Counted from the stretch's first letter, positions 27,140-35,404 are shown. The stretch is 64,000 nt of DNA from Candidatus Zixiibacteriota bacterium (GCA_035574315.1 DATLYW010000048.1:340654-404653); one strand, 5' to 3'. Translations and numbers: made by a program. Notes: generated by a model from the sequence alone, not told the origin.

Positions 27140-27184
27140 GGGACCGCAGCCGACCGCGGAGCTGGAAAAGGACAGGAGATCGCC

Positions 27185-28225
27185 ATGAGCACCGGTTATC
27201 CGATCATCGACGCCGACGGGCACGTGCTGGAGCGGGACGCCGAGATCCGGGAGTTTCTCGAAGGAAAGTACCGGGAGTACCCCCATTTCCAGACCTACAG
27301 CTATTTTCCCTCGCTCGACGGCTGGAACCGCGGCTTCGGGGTGCCCGGAAAGGTGCACGAGACGCCCGCGCCGAAGTGGATCGAGTTTCTCGACGAGCTG
27401 GGCGTTCACACCACGGTCCTCTACCCGACCGCAGGGCTCGCGCTCGGGCTGATCCAGAACCCCGAGTGGGCCTGCGTGCTGGCTCGAGCCTACAACTCCT
27501 GGATCGCGGAGCGTTTCGTCCGTCACAGCCCGCGGCTCAAGGCGGTGGCGCTGCTCCCGGTGCACGAGCCGCTCGAAGCGGCGAAGGAGCTGGAGCGAGC
27601 CCGGAGGCTCGGTCTCGTCGGCGGGCTGCTCCCGGCGGTGACAGTGCTCTACAAGGGCTACGGCCACCCCGATTTCGACCCGATTTACCAGGCGGCCGAG
27701 CGACTCGGGATGCCGCTCGCGGTTCACGGCGCTCCCAGCCGCAACATGGGATTCGACTTTTTCGACAAGTTTCTTCAGGTGCACACGCTCGAGCATCCCT
27801 TCGCGATCCTCGTCCAGTTCACCCACATGCTCTTCGAAGGGGTCTTCGAGCGCTTCCCGAAGCTGCGGGTGGCGTTCCTGGAGGCCGGCTCCGGATGGAT
27901 TCCCTACATGATGGACCGCATGGACGAGGAGTTCGAAAAGCCCTACCGGTTCCAGGCTCCGCTGCTGAGGAAAAAACCCAGTGAATACATCCGGTCGGGG
28001 CAGGTCTGGGTCACGTGCGAGGTCGAGGAACGGGCGCTCGTCCAGGTGCTGCGCCAGTTCAACCCGCGCTGCGTCATGTGGCCGTCGGATTACCCGCACG
28101 AACGGCTCCCGGACATGTTCAGGCGAGACATACCCGAGTTCCTGGAGCGGCCGGACATCGACGATACGGCGAAGAAGGCGATTCTGCACGACAACCCGAT
28201 CGATTTCTACGGCCTGAAGCTCTGA
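27185..28225 (+). CDS. Amidohydrolase 2 family protein (ACMSD-like TIM barrel)
   Basis: The 346-residue protein starts with IIDADGHVLE, the D-x-x-H form of the first metal site. It has AVHGAPS and FTHMLFEGVFERFPKLR for further metal or active-site His, and ends near MWPSDYPHE with the catalytic Asp followed by the DNPIDFYGL tail. Members of the amidohydrolase 2 family include decarboxylases such as ACMSD and ring-opening hydrolases. The GGAGATCGCC before the ATG gives a ribosome site. Flanking SDR genes suggest a degradation pathway for a cyclic or aromatic compound (inference). Confidence 0.88.
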   Translation: MSTGYPIIDADGHVLERDAEIREFLEGKYREYPHFQTYSYFPSLDGWNRGFGVPGKVHETPAPKWIEFLDELGVHTTVLYPTAGLALGLIQNPEWACVLARAYNSWIAERFVRHSPRLKAVALLPVHEPLEAAKELERARRLGLVGGLLPAVTVLYKGYGHPDFDPIYQAAERLGMPLAVHGAPSRNMGFDFFDKFLQVHTLEHPFAILVQFTHMLFEGVFERFPKLRVAFLEAGSGWIPYMMDRMDEEFEKPYRFQAPLLRKKPSEYIRSGQVWVTCEVEERALVQVLRQFNPRCVMWPSDYPHERLPDMFRRDIPEFLERPDIDDTAKKAILHDNPIDFYGLKL

Positions 28226-28302
28226 GGAAGAGCGAAGAAAACGGGCGGCTTGCGCCCGCGGGCTTTCCCGCGACCGGCAGCGGCCCGAAGGGGGAGCGAC
28301 AG

Positions 28303-29061
28303 ATGCGCTTGAAGGACAGGGTGGCGATCGTGACCGGCGGCGGCATGGGAATCGGCAAGGCCTACTCCCATGGGCTTGCCGCCGAAGGAGCGAGCGTGGT
28401 GGTGGCCGACATCCAGGAGACCGAGGCCGAAAAGGTGGCGGCGGACATCCGCGCCGCGGGCGGTGAAGCGCTCGCGGTCCCGGTCGACGTGACCTCGCCG
28501 GAGAAGACGCGGGCGATGGCCGAGGCGGCGCTCGGGCGCTACGGCCGGATCGACGTTCTGGTCAACAACGCCGGCCTGTACTCGGCGCTCAAGAAAAAAA
28601 GCTTCATGGAAATCGACTCCGACGAATGGGACCGGGTGATGGCGGTCAACCTCAAGGGGCTCTTCCTCTGCGTTCAGGCGGTCTATCCCGCGATGAAGCG
28701 GCAGAGGAAGGGAAAGATCATCAACATCTCCTCGGGTACGGCGCTCAGCGGCTCGCCGTTCTTCCTCCACTACGTTTCTTCCAAGGCCGGCGTCATCGGC
28801 TTCACCCGCGCGCTCGCGCGCGAGGTGGGCGGCGACAACATCTGCGTCAACGCCATCATGCCCGGCCTGACGATCTCCGGCTCGAACCAGGAGGGAGTGA
28901 TGACTCCGGAGCAGCTCGCCGACCGCCGCAAGCGGCGCTGCTTTCAGCGCGACCAGGTCCCGCAGGATCTGGTCGGCACCGTGATCTTCCTCGCGTCCGA
29001 CGACAGCGATTTCATCACCGGCCAGTCGATCAGCGTCGACGGCGGCATGAACATGCACTGA
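28303..29061 (+). CDS. Short-chain dehydrogenase/reductase (second SDR)
   Basis: The 252-residue classical SDR has TGGGMGIG at residues 11-18, VNNAGLYSAL, ISSGTALSGSP with the catalytic Ser, and YVSSK. It ends in TGQSISVDGGMNMH. GGGGAGCGACAG precedes the ATG at 28303. It is clearly related to the SDR at 26369 (same MAVNLKG, same order of motifs) but differs in the substrate loop, so the two probably act at successive steps or on different enantiomers. It is the last gene of this plus-strand group and converges with the Memo gene. Confidence 0.93.
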   Translation: MRLKDRVAIVTGGGMGIGKAYSHGLAAEGASVVVADIQETEAEKVAADIRAAGGEALAVPVDVTSPEKTRAMAEAALGRYGRIDVLVNNAGLYSALKKKSFMEIDSDEWDRVMAVNLKGLFLCVQAVYPAMKRQRKGKIINISSGTALSGSPFFLHYVSSKAGVIGFTRALAREVGGDNICVNAIMPGLTISGSNQEGVMTPEQLADRRKRRCFQRDQVPQDLVGTVIFLASDDSDFITGQSISVDGGMNMH

Positions 29062-29088
29062 AGAGGCGGCCCGGCCGCCCGGCCCGGC

Positions 29089-30339
29089 TCACTCGAAAAC
29101 CATCGCCGTAAAGGTCACGGCCGACGCGGTCTCGGGAGTGAAGGCCTGATCGTACGTCAGGTTTCGGCCCCGTGCGCCCTCCAGCAGCCGGATCAACGAG
29201 TAAAGCGGCGCGAAGCCGCAGATCCTCCGCCGGTCCTGGTCCTTCGCCACCTCGTCGAAAAAGCCGCGCGCGTCGAGCGCCGCGAGCCGATCGATCAGCC
29301 GCCGATCCTCCTCCTCGACCCAGCGCAGGAACTCCGGCGTCATTTCCTCCCGGTCACCGAACTGGCGGCCGACATGGGCGAGATCGACGCCCGCGACGAA
29401 GCACACGCGGCGGCTGTCGGCGGCGGTGAGCTCGCGCAGGGCCGAGAGGAACGAGGCCACCGGCGCCTGCTCCTCGGGCGCCGTGCGCGCGTGGATCATC
29501 GCGTGGAAGGAAGAGACCAGGATCGGAACGATCTTGAAAGGTCTCGGGCGCCGGCCTCCGAGCGCCTCCCGGCCGCGCGCGACATACTGGAGAAATACCG
29601 CCTGAAACTCGATGGAGTGCTCGCCCCGGTGAAGATATTCGTCCGCGAGCAGCTCGCTGCCGCAGCGCTCGACCAGCTTGCCGGCGAACTCCTTGTCGGT
29701 CTCCACCGGCCCGAGCGGCGTCTCGAAGTCCTTGAACGTCAGGATGAACGGGTGCTCTCCGCCGCAGTGCGAGGTGCCGAGCAGGATGTAGAGGTCCGCC
29801 CCTTCGCTTTCCGCCAGCTCCTTGTAGGCCCACGCGTAGGCCGGACCGCCCCGGTGAAAGTCGATGTGCGGCGCGACGATCGCCCGGGGCGGCGCGCTCC
29901 GCCGCCCGGGCCCGGGCATGCCCGGGCCCTTGGGGTGAGTGAAGTAGCCGTCGAGCTGCGCGGCGAGCTCGGCCGGGTCGGTCTTGTAGACGCCGCCGGC
30001 GTGCGCCGCCGCGCGCGTCGGCCGGCGGCGGAACTCCTCCACGGTCCGGGCCTGGTGCTCGAGAAAGCGTTCGCTCACGAGATAATAGTGGCGATCGAGC
30101 ATGTCGATGAAGCCCTTGAGCTGCTCGGTCAGCAACAGGTCGCCGAACCGGCGGCAGTACTGTTCCTGGATGTCGATCAGGCTGTGGCGGCCGTCGAAGT
30201 GGGAAAGGATGAAATAACCGACCGGCGAGACGCCCAGCGGCGGAGCGAGGTTGAGCGGGTCCTTGAGGTAGATCAGCGTCTCGCCGTTGTGCTGTACCGG
30301 GAAGGCTTCCACCGGCCGCAACCGGGGTCGTTCCGTCAT
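29089..30339 (-). CDS. Memo-family protein with N-terminal extension (AmmeMemoRadiSam protein B)
   Basis: The 416-residue protein has an N-terminal domain of ~130 residues (LRPVEAFPVQHNGETLIY, with IYLKDPL and LLLTEQLKGFIDMLD) that looks like a PqqD/winged-helix-type binding domain. The Memo fold follows: IVAPHIDFHRGG, LLGTSHCGGEHPF and the HRGEHSIEFQAVFLQY metal region, related to extradiol dioxygenases. In many bacteria Memo is linked to AMMECR1 and a radical SAM enzyme. Neither partner is seen in this window. It lies downstream of DUF59 and mrp on the same strand. The role is unknown. Confidence 0.85.
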   Translation of the reverse strand: MTERPRLRPVEAFPVQHNGETLIYLKDPLNLAPPLGVSPVGYFILSHFDGRHSLIDIQEQYCRRFGDLLLTEQLKGFIDMLDRHYYLVSERFLEHQARTVEEFRRRPTRAAAHAGGVYKTDPAELAAQLDGYFTHPKGPGMPGPGRRSAPPRAIVAPHIDFHRGGPAYAWAYKELAESEGADLYILLGTSHCGGEHPFILTFKDFETPLGPVETDKEFAGKLVERCGSELLADEYLHRGEHSIEFQAVFLQYVARGREALGGRRPRPFKIVPILVSSFHAMIHARTAPEEQAPVASFLSALRELTAADSRRVCFVAGVDLAHVGRQFGDREEMTPEFLRWVEEEDRRLIDRLAALDARGFFDEVAKDQDRRRICGFAPLYSLIRLLEGARGRNLTYDQAFTPETASAVTFTAMVFE

Positions 30340-30375
30340 CGGTGCTGTCGAACGATGGAGCGACGGGTCCCCGGA

Positions 30376-30675
30376 TCAGCCGATGCCGAGCTTGTGCCTG
30401 GCTTCCTCGCTGATCCGGCTCGGATCCCACGGCGGATCCCAGACGAGATCCACGGTGGCGTCCTCGACGCCTTCGAGAGCGAGCAGCCTGCGGCGCGCGT
30501 CGGCGGCGATCATCGCGCCCATGCCGCAGCCCGGCGCCGTGAGCGTCATCTTCACCCCGACTCGATCGTTGTCGATCTGGACGTCGTAAACCAGCCCGAG
30601 ATCGACGATGTTGACCGGGATCTCGGGATCATAGCACTCCTGCAACGCCTTGTAGACTTGTTCCTTGGTCACCAT
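30376..30675 (-). CDS. MIP18/DUF59 family Fe-S assembly protein (SufT-like)
   Basis: The 99-residue protein has the family signature CYDPEIPVNIVDLGLVYD and the conserved Cys in TLTAPGCGMG. It ends in WDPPWDPSRISEEARHKLG. DUF59 proteins act in maturation or transfer of Fe-S clusters, in the SufT/MIP18 sense. It lies 32 bases after mrp, whose own N-terminus contains the same domain, so the two products probably work together. AGGAG with a short spacer precedes the ATG at 30675. Target proteins in this window could be the aldehyde oxidoreductase electron-transfer proteins, though that is speculation. Confidence 0.92.
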   Translation of the reverse strand: MVTKEQVYKALQECYDPEIPVNIVDLGLVYDVQIDNDRVGVKMTLTAPGCGMGAMIAADARRRLLALEGVEDATVDLVWDPPWDPSRISEEARHKLGIG

Positions 30676-30707
30676 GGCGAATCACTCCTTGCGGGCCCGA
30701 CCGGCGC

Positions 30708-31811
30708 TCAGCTCGAGACGATCTTCAGGCCCTGGACGCGGCGCGCCCTTTCCGAGGCGATCGAGAGCTGTCCCGCCAGCCTCGCCGCAATATCCAGAAA
30801 ACTCTTGCTCACCGGCGACTCCGGCTCCTGGACCAGGATCGGGACGCCGCGGTCGCCGCCTTCGCGCAGCGCCGGGGTGATCGGGATTTCTCCCAGGTAC
30901 GGGATCGCGAAGCGCTCGGCGGCTTTTTGCGCGCCGCCGCGCGAAAAGATCTCGTGTCGCTTGCCGCAACCGTCGCAGATGAAGTAGCTCATGTTCTCGA
31001 TCAGTCCGACGATCGGAATCATGACCTTGTCGAACATGCTCTTGGCGCGTATGACGTCGGCGAGCGCCACGTGCTGCGGCGTGGCGACCAGCACCGCCCC
31101 GCTCACCCTGAGCTGCTGGGAAAACGTGATCTGGACGTCGCCGGTTCCAGGCGGCATGTCCACCACGAGGTAGTCGAGCTCGCCCCAGTGAACGTCGGCC
31201 ATGAGCTGATGCAGGGCCTTGCCGAGCATCGGGCCGCGCCATATGACCGCCTGGTCGGCGCCCAGAAAGAATCCGATCGACATCACGGGCACGCCATGCG
31301 CGACGACCGGCGCGATCTTGTATCCGCCGTTCACCTCGACCTTTTCCGGGTCTCTCTGGACGCCCATCAGAATCGGAATCGACGGCCCGTAGATATCCGC
31401 GTCGAGCAAGCCCGTGGCCGCTCCGTGGCGGGTGAGAGCGACCGCCAGATTCGCCGCCACGGTGGATTTGCCGACGCCGCCTTTACCCGCGGCCACCAGC
31501 ACCACGTTCTTCACGCTCGGCAACAGATCGGTCTCGCCGCCGCCGCTCTTGCTCCCCCTGACCTGCGCGCCGAAGCGAATCTCGACGCCGCTCACGCCCG
31601 GGAGATCCGCCAAGGCCCTGCGGCAGTCGCCCTCGATGCTTTCCCGCAAGGGACACGCCGGGGTGGTGAGCTCGACCGTGAAGGCGATCCTGCCGTCGCG
31701 GACCGCAAGATCCTTCACCATGCCGAGGCTGACGATGTCGCGATGCAGCTCCGGATCCTGAACCCGCCGGAGAGCTTCGATAACCTGGTCTTGCGTCAGT
31801 GGTTGCGTCAT
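30708..31811 (-). CDS. mrp: Mrp/ApbC-type Fe-S carrier P-loop ATPase
   Basis: The 367-residue protein has an N-terminal DUF59 domain (residues ~5-85, VQDPELHRDIVSLGMV), a deviant P-loop GKGGVGKST at 109-117, DMPPGTGD in the switch region, and the cluster-binding pair C279 and C282 in CDGC. It carries [4Fe-4S] clusters to apo-proteins. The ATG at 31811 lies only about 3 bases from the transcription start predicted by the promoter at 31821-31850 and has no Shine-Dalgarno, so a leaderless message is likely. The promoter is embedded in a dyad. Confidence 0.94.
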   Translation of the reverse strand: MTQPLTQDQVIEALRRVQDPELHRDIVSLGMVKDLAVRDGRIAFTVELTTPACPLRESIEGDCRRALADLPGVSGVEIRFGAQVRGSKSGGGETDLLPSVKNVVLVAAGKGGVGKSTVAANLAVALTRHGAATGLLDADIYGPSIPILMGVQRDPEKVEVNGGYKIAPVVAHGVPVMSIGFFLGADQAVIWRGPMLGKALHQLMADVHWGELDYLVVDMPPGTGDVQITFSQQLRVSGAVLVATPQHVALADVIRAKSMFDKVMIPIVGLIENMSYFICDGCGKRHEIFSRGGAQKAAERFAIPYLGEIPITPALREGGDRGVPILVQEPESPVSKSFLDIAARLAGQLSIASERARRVQGLKIVSS

Positions 31812-31815
31812 GCTG

Positions 31816-31852
31816 GGTTGACTATAGACTCATAAGGTCTACGATGTCAACC
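31816..31852 (-). promoter_or_regulatory. mrp promoter within a 37-bp dyad (candidate operator)
   Basis: On the minus strand TTGACA (31845-31850) and TATAGT (31821-31826) are 18 bases apart. The whole element is framed by GGTTGAC (31816-31822) and its complement GTCAACC (31846-31852). The inner parts also match: TAGACC on one arm, TAGACT on the other. A dimeric repressor binding here would cover both promoter boxes. An Fe-S-responsive regulator is a natural guess for an Fe-S assembly operon, but the site does not match any consensus I can quote exactly. Confidence 0.55.
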
Positions 31853-31898
31853 ATGAGACGCCGAAGCTGCCCGAGCGTGGCAAAGATTCGCAAAAATA

Positions 31899-31927
31899 TT
31901 GCCGGGAGGGAAGCCGTCTGGTAAAAT
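31899..31927 (+). promoter_or_regulatory. Promoter for the glycine-zipper lipoprotein operon
   Basis: TTGCCG (31899-31904) and TAAAAT (31922-31927) are 17 bases apart in an AT-richer patch. The first lipoprotein gene starts at 31972 behind GGGAGGAATC. Transcription would begin near 31934, leaving a leader of about 38 bases. Confidence 0.5.
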
Positions 31928-31971
31928 CCGGTAAAAGTTTCTCGGAACCCTTCGAGATTGCGGGAGGAATC

Positions 31972-32310
31972 ATGAAGCCAGCGATCGGTGTCGCCGTGCT
32001 TTTGGTTTTAATCGGCGCAGCGGCGGGCTGTTCCGGAGGTCCCCTGACCACTCGCGAGAAAGCGGCCGGCATCGGCGCGCTCGGCGGAGCCGCGGCGGGG
32101 GGTATCATCGGCGCGGCGGTCGGCCATCCGGGCGCGGGAGCCGCGATCGGCGGCGCGCTCGGCCTCGGCACGGGGGCGCTGATCGGCGATCAGCTCCAGG
32201 GCCAGGAAATAAGACAGAGCGAGCAGCAGCGACAGATCGACGCCAACCAGGCGGAGCTCGAGCGGCAAAGACGCGAGCTCGAGCGGCTCAAGCGACAGCG
32301 CGAGTATTGA
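31972..32310 (+). CDS. Glycine-zipper lipoprotein (first of three)
   Basis: The 112-residue protein has a lipoprotein signal with lipobox GAAAGC around residues 15-20, the TTREKAAGIGALGG segment, and a glycine-zipper region (GGIIGAAVGHPGAGAAIGG) able to pack two membrane helices. A charged, Gln/Glu/Arg-rich coiled coil follows (RQIDANQAELERQRRELE). It belongs with YMGG/SlyB-type outer-membrane lipoproteins. A promoter lies at 31899. An 81-base stretch (32127-32207) is identical to part of the third gene, pointing to recent gene conversion. Confidence 0.85.
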   Translation: MKPAIGVAVLLVLIGAAAGCSGGPLTTREKAAGIGALGGAAAGGIIGAAVGHPGAGAAIGGALGLGTGALIGDQLQGQEIRQSEQQRQIDANQAELERQRRELERLKRQREY

Positions 32311-32332
32311 ACCCGTTCGCAAGGGAGGAACC

Positions 32333-32671
32333 ATGGGGAAACGATCTCTTTCTCTCGCCGCGATCCTTGTCGCCGTGACCTCGATCGGCTGTTCCCAACC
32401 GCTTACGACCCGTGAAAAAGGCGGGCTGATCGGCGCCGGCCTCGGTGCGGGCACCGGCGCCATCATCGGCAGCACCGTCGGCCACGCGGCAGCGGGCGCC
32501 CTCATCGGCGGTCCGGTGGGGCTTCTGGCCGGGGCGCTCGTGGGTGATCAGCTCATGGCTCGGGAGCAGCAGGAATCCGAGCAGCAGAAAACGATTCAGG
32601 CTAACCAGGCCGAGATCGAACGTCTAAGGAGAGAGAACGAGCGCCTGAAGCAGCAAAGGGGCGAGTGGTAG
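32333..32671 (+). CDS. Glycine-zipper lipoprotein (second of three)
   Basis: The 112-residue paralogue has lipobox SIGC at residues ~17-20, TTREKGGLIGAGLGAGTGA and a glycine-zipper segment (GHAAAGALIGGPVGLLAGALV), then a Gln/Glu-rich coiled coil ending LKQQRGEW. It is more diverged than the first and third copies and lacks the identical 81-base tract. GGGAGGAACC precedes the ATG. It probably makes homo- or hetero-oligomers with its neighbours in the outer membrane (inference). Confidence 0.85.
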   Translation: MGKRSLSLAAILVAVTSIGCSQPLTTREKGGLIGAGLGAGTGAIIGSTVGHAAAGALIGGPVGLLAGALVGDQLMAREQQESEQQKTIQANQAEIERLRRENERLKQQRGEW

Positions 32672-32697
32672 GAGGAGTCGCCCGGGAGGTCGGGTTT

Positions 32698-33414
32698 ATG
32701 GAAGGATCGTCACGCTACCGGACGGCCGGCACGGCCCTGCTCGCCGCGGCGCTGGTCGTCTCGGGTTGTGCTGGAGGCGGCCTCACCACGCGTGAAAAGG
32801 CCGCCGGCATCGGTGCCCTCGGTGGAGCCGCGGCAGGGGGTATCATCGGCGCGGCGGTCGGTCGTCCGGGCGCGGGAGCCGCGATCGGCGGCGCGCTCGG
32901 CCTCGGCACGGGGGCGCTGATCGGCGATCAGCTCCAGGGCCAGGAGATGAAGCAGGCGGAGCAGCAGAAGGCGATCGAGCAGCAACGTGCCGAGATCGCG
33001 AGAAACCAGGCCCTGATCGAGGAGTTGAAGAAGCGCAACATCGAGGCGCGCGAAACCAGCCGCGGCGTGATGGTGAACCTCCCGAGCGTCAATTTTCGCT
33101 TCGACAGCGCCGAGCTGACGCCGGAAGGACGCGAGCGCGTGAGTCAGATCGCCGGCATCGTCAAGCGTGACGCGCCCGACCGCCGGCTGAGCGTCGAAGG
33201 GCACGCGAGCCGCGAAAGCGCCGCGCAGGAAGCTTACAACCAGCGGCTCTCCGAGCGGCGGGCCCAGACGGTGGCTGACGCGCTCGAGCAATACGGCGTC
33301 GACGGCAGACGCTTGAGCGTGCGCGGGCTCGGAACCCGTTCTCCCATCGCTTCCAACGACACCGAGGAGGGACGCCGCCAGAATCGGCGGGTCGAGGTAA
33401 TCATCGAGAACTGA
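32698..33414 (+). CDS. Glycine-zipper lipoprotein with C-terminal OmpA domain (third of three)
   Basis: The 238-residue protein has lipobox VSGC near residue 22, the same TTREKAAGIGALGG and glycine-zipper region as the first copy, then a coiled coil. The C-terminal OmpA peptidoglycan-binding domain ([55 protein letters not shown]) holds the outer membrane to the wall. The ATG at 32698 follows GGGAGGTCGGGTTT. A GTG at 32665, inside the end of the previous gene, is the alternative. The first two copies look like partial versions of this one. Confidence 0.9.
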   Translation: MEGSSRYRTAGTALLAAALVVSGCAGGGLTTREKAAGIGALGGAAAGGIIGAAVGRPGAGAAIGGALGLGTGALIGDQLQGQEMKQAEQQKAIEQQRAEIARNQALIEELKKRNIEARETSRGVMVNLPSVNFRFDSAELTPEGRERVSQIAGIVKRDAPDRRLSVEGHASRESAAQEAYNQRLSERRAQTVADALEQYGVDGRRLSVRGLGTRSPIASNDTEEGRRQNRRVEVIIEN

Positions 33415-33433
33415 ACGGAGCCGGAACCGACGC

Positions 33434-34042
33434 TCAGCGTTCGCTTCCTCTGTCTCCCGCCGCCCGGAACTTCGGCTCGGTGCCGGCGATCAGCCGGCGA
33501 AGGTTGTCGCGGTGGCGCAGGATGATCAGCGCCGCAAACAGCGATCCGAGCGCGACCGCCGGCGGCGGATAGGAGAGGATCCAGAGAAGCGGCGGCGCCG
33601 CCACCGCAGCGACCATCGCGCCCAGCGAGACAAGCCGCGTCGGCAGAAACACCGCCGCGAATACCGCGACCAGGGCGAGCGCCGCGAGCGGCGCCATCGC
33701 CAGCATCACCCCGAAAGCCGTCGCCACCCCTTTTCCGCCGCGCAGCCTCAAGAACACCGGATAGAGATGGCCGACAAAAGCCGCCGCCCCCGCGGCGGCA
33801 ACCCAAGCCGGCGAGACCGGCCATTGCTGCGCGACGAGCACCGGCAAGAACCCCTTGGCCGCATCCGCGGCCAGGGTCAACATCCCCTGCCACTTGCCGA
33901 CGACGCGCGCCACGTTGGTGGCGCCGATATTCCCGCTCCCCAGCCGGCGGACGTCGACCCCGGCGAGCAGCCCGAGAAGATACCCGGTCGGAAGCGAACC
34001 CAGAAGATAGCCGAACACGATGAGCGCGAGCGCTGCGGTCAC
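33434..34042 (-). CDS. plsY: Glycerol-3-phosphate acyltransferase
   Basis: The 202-residue membrane enzyme has PlsY signatures: GSLPTGYLLGLLAGVDVRR near the N-terminus, RLGSGNIGATNVARV, and KGFLPVLVA with later LRGGKGVATAFG. It transfers the acyl group from acyl phosphate to glycerol-3-phosphate, the first step of phospholipid synthesis. It ends 19 bases from the convergent OmpA-lipoprotein gene. A strong terminator for the upstream cupin gene lies before its start. Confidence 0.95.
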   Translation of the reverse strand: MTAALALIVFGYLLGSLPTGYLLGLLAGVDVRRLGSGNIGATNVARVVGKWQGMLTLAADAAKGFLPVLVAQQWPVSPAWVAAAGAAAFVGHLYPVFLRLRGGKGVATAFGVMLAMAPLAALALVAVFAAVFLPTRLVSLGAMVAAVAAPPLLWILSYPPPAVALGSLFAALIILRHRDNLRRLIAGTEPKFRAAGDRGSER

Positions 34043-34079
34043 AACTCACCCCATCCGTCCGCCGGACCGCCTCGGCTCT

Positions 34080-34120
34080 GAAAAAAACGCCCCGCCCGAC
34101 GGACGACGCCGGGCGGGGCG
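34080..34120 (-). terminator. Rho-independent terminator of the cupin gene
   Basis: On the minus strand, 27 bases past the stop of the cupin gene, an 11-bp perfect stem (CGCCCCGCCCG at 34110-34120 read down, CGGGCGGGGCG at 34088-34098) with an 11-base loop is followed by seven T residues (34087 down to 34081). This is the clearest terminator in the window. Confidence 0.9.
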
Positions 34121-34147
34121 CAAGGACCTCGGGAGCGGCGCGCGCGC

Positions 34148-35239
34148 CTACGGTCTCTTGTAGACATCCGGATTCATGCGGCTGTAGGTACCGGACTTCG
34201 CCAGCTCCTCTTCGAACATCTTGCGGATGGAGGGGTCCTCGTCGTAGTACTCGATCTGGTTGCCGCCGGCCTTGACGTCTTTGTCGACCTTGGTGATGTC
34301 GCCGAAGCCCTCGCCCAGGCTGTACTTGATGCCGCCCAGACGGGGTGGCAGGTAGCGGGCGGGCGTCGCCCCCGTGTTGAAGTGCTGGTGGAACATCATC
34401 GCCGGGGGAGTGAAGACGCTTCCGTCCTGCCAGTCGTAACGCTTGATCGGCTCCCCTTCCCGCCAGAAGAGCGAGAAGCCCTTCCCCTTGATGATGATGA
34501 CGTTGAACCCCGGACCGTGACGGTGCGCCTTCTTGTAGGTGCCCACCGGAAACTCCGAGATATGAGCCGCCATGGAACCGTTGGCCAGCTCGAGCATCAC
34601 GTTGGTGCCCGAGGCGCCGCGCTCCTTCCACTCCTCGAGCTTGAAGGTGCGCGCGTCGGCGATGAAGTTGGTCTCCCAGACCCGTCCCGGGTAGGCCTTG
34701 CCCTTGCCGCTGAAATACTCCGGCTCGCCGTTGAACCGGTCGGTGAAGTCGCGCGGCGTGTTGAAGATGAAATCGGCGTTGTGGAACAGGTTGAAGACGA
34801 TCGGCATGCTGTTGACCGAGAACATCCGGACCGGCTCGCCCCCCTGGCCGTTGAAGTGCTGATACCAGGCGTTGAGCGGCAGCGCGAAAAGGCTCCCCTC
34901 GCCCCATTCGAACGTCTGCTTCGCCCCCCGATCGTTCCAGATCGTCGTGGCGCCGCGTCCCTTGAGCACGTAGATCATATCCTCGTAGAGATGATGCTGC
35001 GGGTTGGTGCTCTTTCCGGGCGGAATCTCGAGCACGTAGGCCCCGGTGGCGCCTTCGGCCCCTTCCATGTTGATGAAGGCTCCGAGCGCGCCGACGCGAT
35101 CCCACGGTTTGACTTCCACCTTCTTCAAGTCCTGGACGAAAAAGGTCTTGAGGATCGGGATGCCTTCGCCGAGCTGCCACTTTTCGTAGAAAGGAATGTT
35201 GTCCATCACCTGATCGACCTGGGATGCCGGTTTTGCCAT
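34148..35239 (-). CDS. Bicupin protein of unknown function
   Basis: The 363-residue protein has two cupin barrels. The first has QHHLYEDMIYVLKGRG with metal-type His and Glu (about residues 80-100). The second has KKAHRHGPGFNVIIIKGKG and a following HQHF segment. It is similar in plan to gentisate-type dioxygenases or sugar-binding cupins, but the metal ligands are not complete enough to claim a reaction. There is no signal peptide. GGAGGAG lies 7 bases before the ATG at 35239, and a strong terminator ends the gene, so it is monocistronic. I associate such bicupins with catabolic regions of uncultured soil bacteria, but that is not evidence of function. Confidence 0.8.
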   Translation of the reverse strand: MAKPASQVDQVMDNIPFYEKWQLGEGIPILKTFFVQDLKKVEVKPWDRVGALGAFINMEGAEGATGAYVLEIPPGKSTNPQHHLYEDMIYVLKGRGATTIWNDRGAKQTFEWGEGSLFALPLNAWYQHFNGQGGEPVRMFSVNSMPIVFNLFHNADFIFNTPRDFTDRFNGEPEYFSGKGKAYPGRVWETNFIADARTFKLEEWKERGASGTNVMLELANGSMAAHISEFPVGTYKKAHRHGPGFNVIIIKGKGFSLFWREGEPIKRYDWQDGSVFTPPAMMFHQHFNTGATPARYLPPRLGGIKYSLGEGFGDITKVDKDVKAGGNQIEYYDEDPSIRKMFEEELAKSGTYSRMNPDVYKRP

Positions 35240-35404
35240 AAAAACTCCTCCGTCGTTGATTCGGTTCTTAGCCTATCGAGGAGGCAAAAGCAAGGCGACG
35301 ACGAGCGCGACAAGGCGATTTTGCAGCGGTTTTTGCGCGGGCATCGCGGAATCCGGCCGCCTCGGCTCTGCGCGATCGTGGCGCGTCGACGCCGGCGGCG
35401 AGCA

